Positions 43,398 to 43,902 of a stretch of 43,902 bases of DNA are shown here, in pieces; the stretch's first letter is position 1; the number at the start of each line of letters is the position of its first letter. The notes under the pieces are model-generated. The model was given only the letters and a program-made list of their open reading frames with translations. It made no database searches and was not told the DNA's origin. Source of the DNA: an uncultured Pirellulaceae bacterium (GTDB lineage Bacteria > Planctomycetota > Planctomycetia > Pirellulales > Pirellulaceae); contig CALHZT010000095.1 of NCBI GenBank assembly GCA_938040995.1, positions 1 to 43,902 on the forward strand. Reading direction: 5' to 3'. The position numbers and the translations under genes were made by a program.

Positions 43398-43442
43398 GTT
43401 CCCATGCCACCTGTTCCCATGCCACCTATTCCCATGCCACCT
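43398..43442. repeat. 15-bp tandem repeat, three copies, at the pyrK/aminotransferase junction
   Basis: Units lie at 43398-43412, 43413-43427 and 43428-43442, with one variable base. On the minus strand each unit reads AGGTGGCATGGGAA plus one base, that is, a Shine-Dalgarno-like AGG followed by ATG. The pyrK stop codon (TAG, 43428-43426) falls where two units meet. The ATG of the unit at 43428-43442 opens a 14-codon frame that ends in a TGA overlapping the aminotransferase start (ATGA at 43394-43391). Confidence 0.85.
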
Positions 43443-43902
43443 TGCCGGCAGGGAATACCGGTCCTTCGACACATGTTCGCTTATAGTCGCAGGTCCCATC
43501 TTCCTGATGAATCATTGCAACGCATGTAAAACAAATCCCGATCCCACAGGCCATTGGCTCTTCGAGGGAAACTTCGCAGGACACACCATGTTGCCGGGCC
43601 ACGCGACTGACTGCCGCCATCATCGGGTGCGGTCCGCAACAGACAACGTGGGTTTCGACCGGATCTTCAGCGAGCAACTCGGGCAACAGATCAGTTACCA
43701 GCCCATGATGGCCGCGAGAACCGTCGTCTGTGGCGATTCGTAAGTCGAGTCCGGTCGCTTCAAAATCGTCCAACCCGGCCAGGCGACCAGAAGTGCGGGC
43801 GCCGTACACGAACGTCGCTTTGTCGACTGGTTTTGCATCGCGGCCAAAGGCGCGTTTCCCCAGGCGTTCTTTCGCAACGGCCAGGAAAGGTGTCTGGCCA
43901 AT
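43426..43902 (-). CDS. pyrK: Dihydroorotate dehydrogenase electron-transfer subunit, PyrK type (3' part only)
   Basis: The C-terminal 158 residues are in the window; the gene continues past the right edge. The visible part starts inside the NAD(P)-binding region with IGQTPF (from the conserved GGIGxTP motif). It continues with CCGPHPMMAAV and ends with a [2Fe-2S] cysteine cluster: MACGIGICFTC followed about 15 residues later by RTC, then VEGPVF. PyrK passes electrons from the catalytic PyrD subunit to NAD+ in pyrimidine synthesis. Related ferredoxin-reductase-like proteins share this layout, but the Cys pattern and VEGPVF ending fit PyrK best. Its last codons lie inside a 15-bp tandem repeat. 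Confidence 0.85.
   Translation of the reverse strand: MGQTPFLAVAKERLGKRAFGRDAKPVDKATFVYGARTSGRLAGLDDFEATGLDLRIATDDGSRGHHGLVTDLLPELLAEDPVETHVVCCGPHPMMAAVSRVARQHGVSCEVSLEEPMACGIGICFTCVAMIHQEDGTCDYKRTCVEGPVFPAGKVAWE

Noticed and set aside
43395-43499. N-terminal extension of the aminotransferase with a WHGNR repeat
   Set aside because: It is the out-of-frame reading of the 15-bp DNA repeat and overlaps pyrK; the family normally starts near the ATG at 43394.

Overview
The window looks like chromosomal DNA of a planctomycete, probably a marine Pirellula/Rhodopirellula-type organism. This rests on protein style, not on a marker gene. It has three very large secreted-type proteins that start with a Lys/Arg-rich stretch and an LEPLE-x-(R/K)-x-LL-like motif instead of a normal signal peptide, and that end in dockerin repeats. 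It also has GEVED, SdrD_B-like, Ig/cadherin-like and PPC-type modules, a PEP-CTERM protein, and genes with weak or absent Shine-Dalgarno sequences. Base composition is moderately GC-rich and looks even throughout.

Layout. 1-1094 has no convincing gene: a REP-like palindromic repeat cluster (1-217), one promoter-like sequence (466-494) and a run of perfect hairpins (663-854, 1023-1040) before the first giant gene. 1095-33561 is an accessory block of four + strand genes for extracellular proteins: a kexin-like S8 peptidase (1878 aa), a 4619-aa protein, its 3628-aa tandem paralogue, and a PEP-CTERM matrixin (563 aa). From 33686 the content becomes ordinary: a squalene-cyclase-repeat protein, a fused CobA-HemD (minus strand), a TPR protein, rpsT (S20), a small membrane protein, a minus-strand pair (CelD-like acetyltransferase and JmjC/cupin-like oxygenase), a J-domain protein with a winged-helix-like tail, a class-V aminotransferase-fold enzyme, and the 3' end of pyrK running off the right edge.

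The main discovery is in the giant-gene block. Genes at 6875 and 20884 are collinear paralogues. The 20884 protein keeps a full metzincin zinc site (HEIGHVLGLGH). In the 6875 protein all three His and the Glu are gone (AGIGNLLGLGS), yet about 310 residues carrying a different zinc-peptidase motif (HEIGHALGF) sit inside a region that is continuous in the paralogue. So one peptidase appears to have died and another type to have been inserted. The S8 protein also has two cohesin-like domains as well as its own dockerin, and both neighbours carry dockerins. I suggest, as inference only, a surface-associated proteolytic complex: the S8 protein as scaffold and possible maturase, the two giant beta-helix proteins as clients, and the PEP-CTERM matrixin as a membrane-routed member. 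A shared 13-bp element (CGGACAGTAACAA) precedes both giant paralogues, and all three giant proteins share an acidic C-terminal tail, consistent with joint control and joint sorting.
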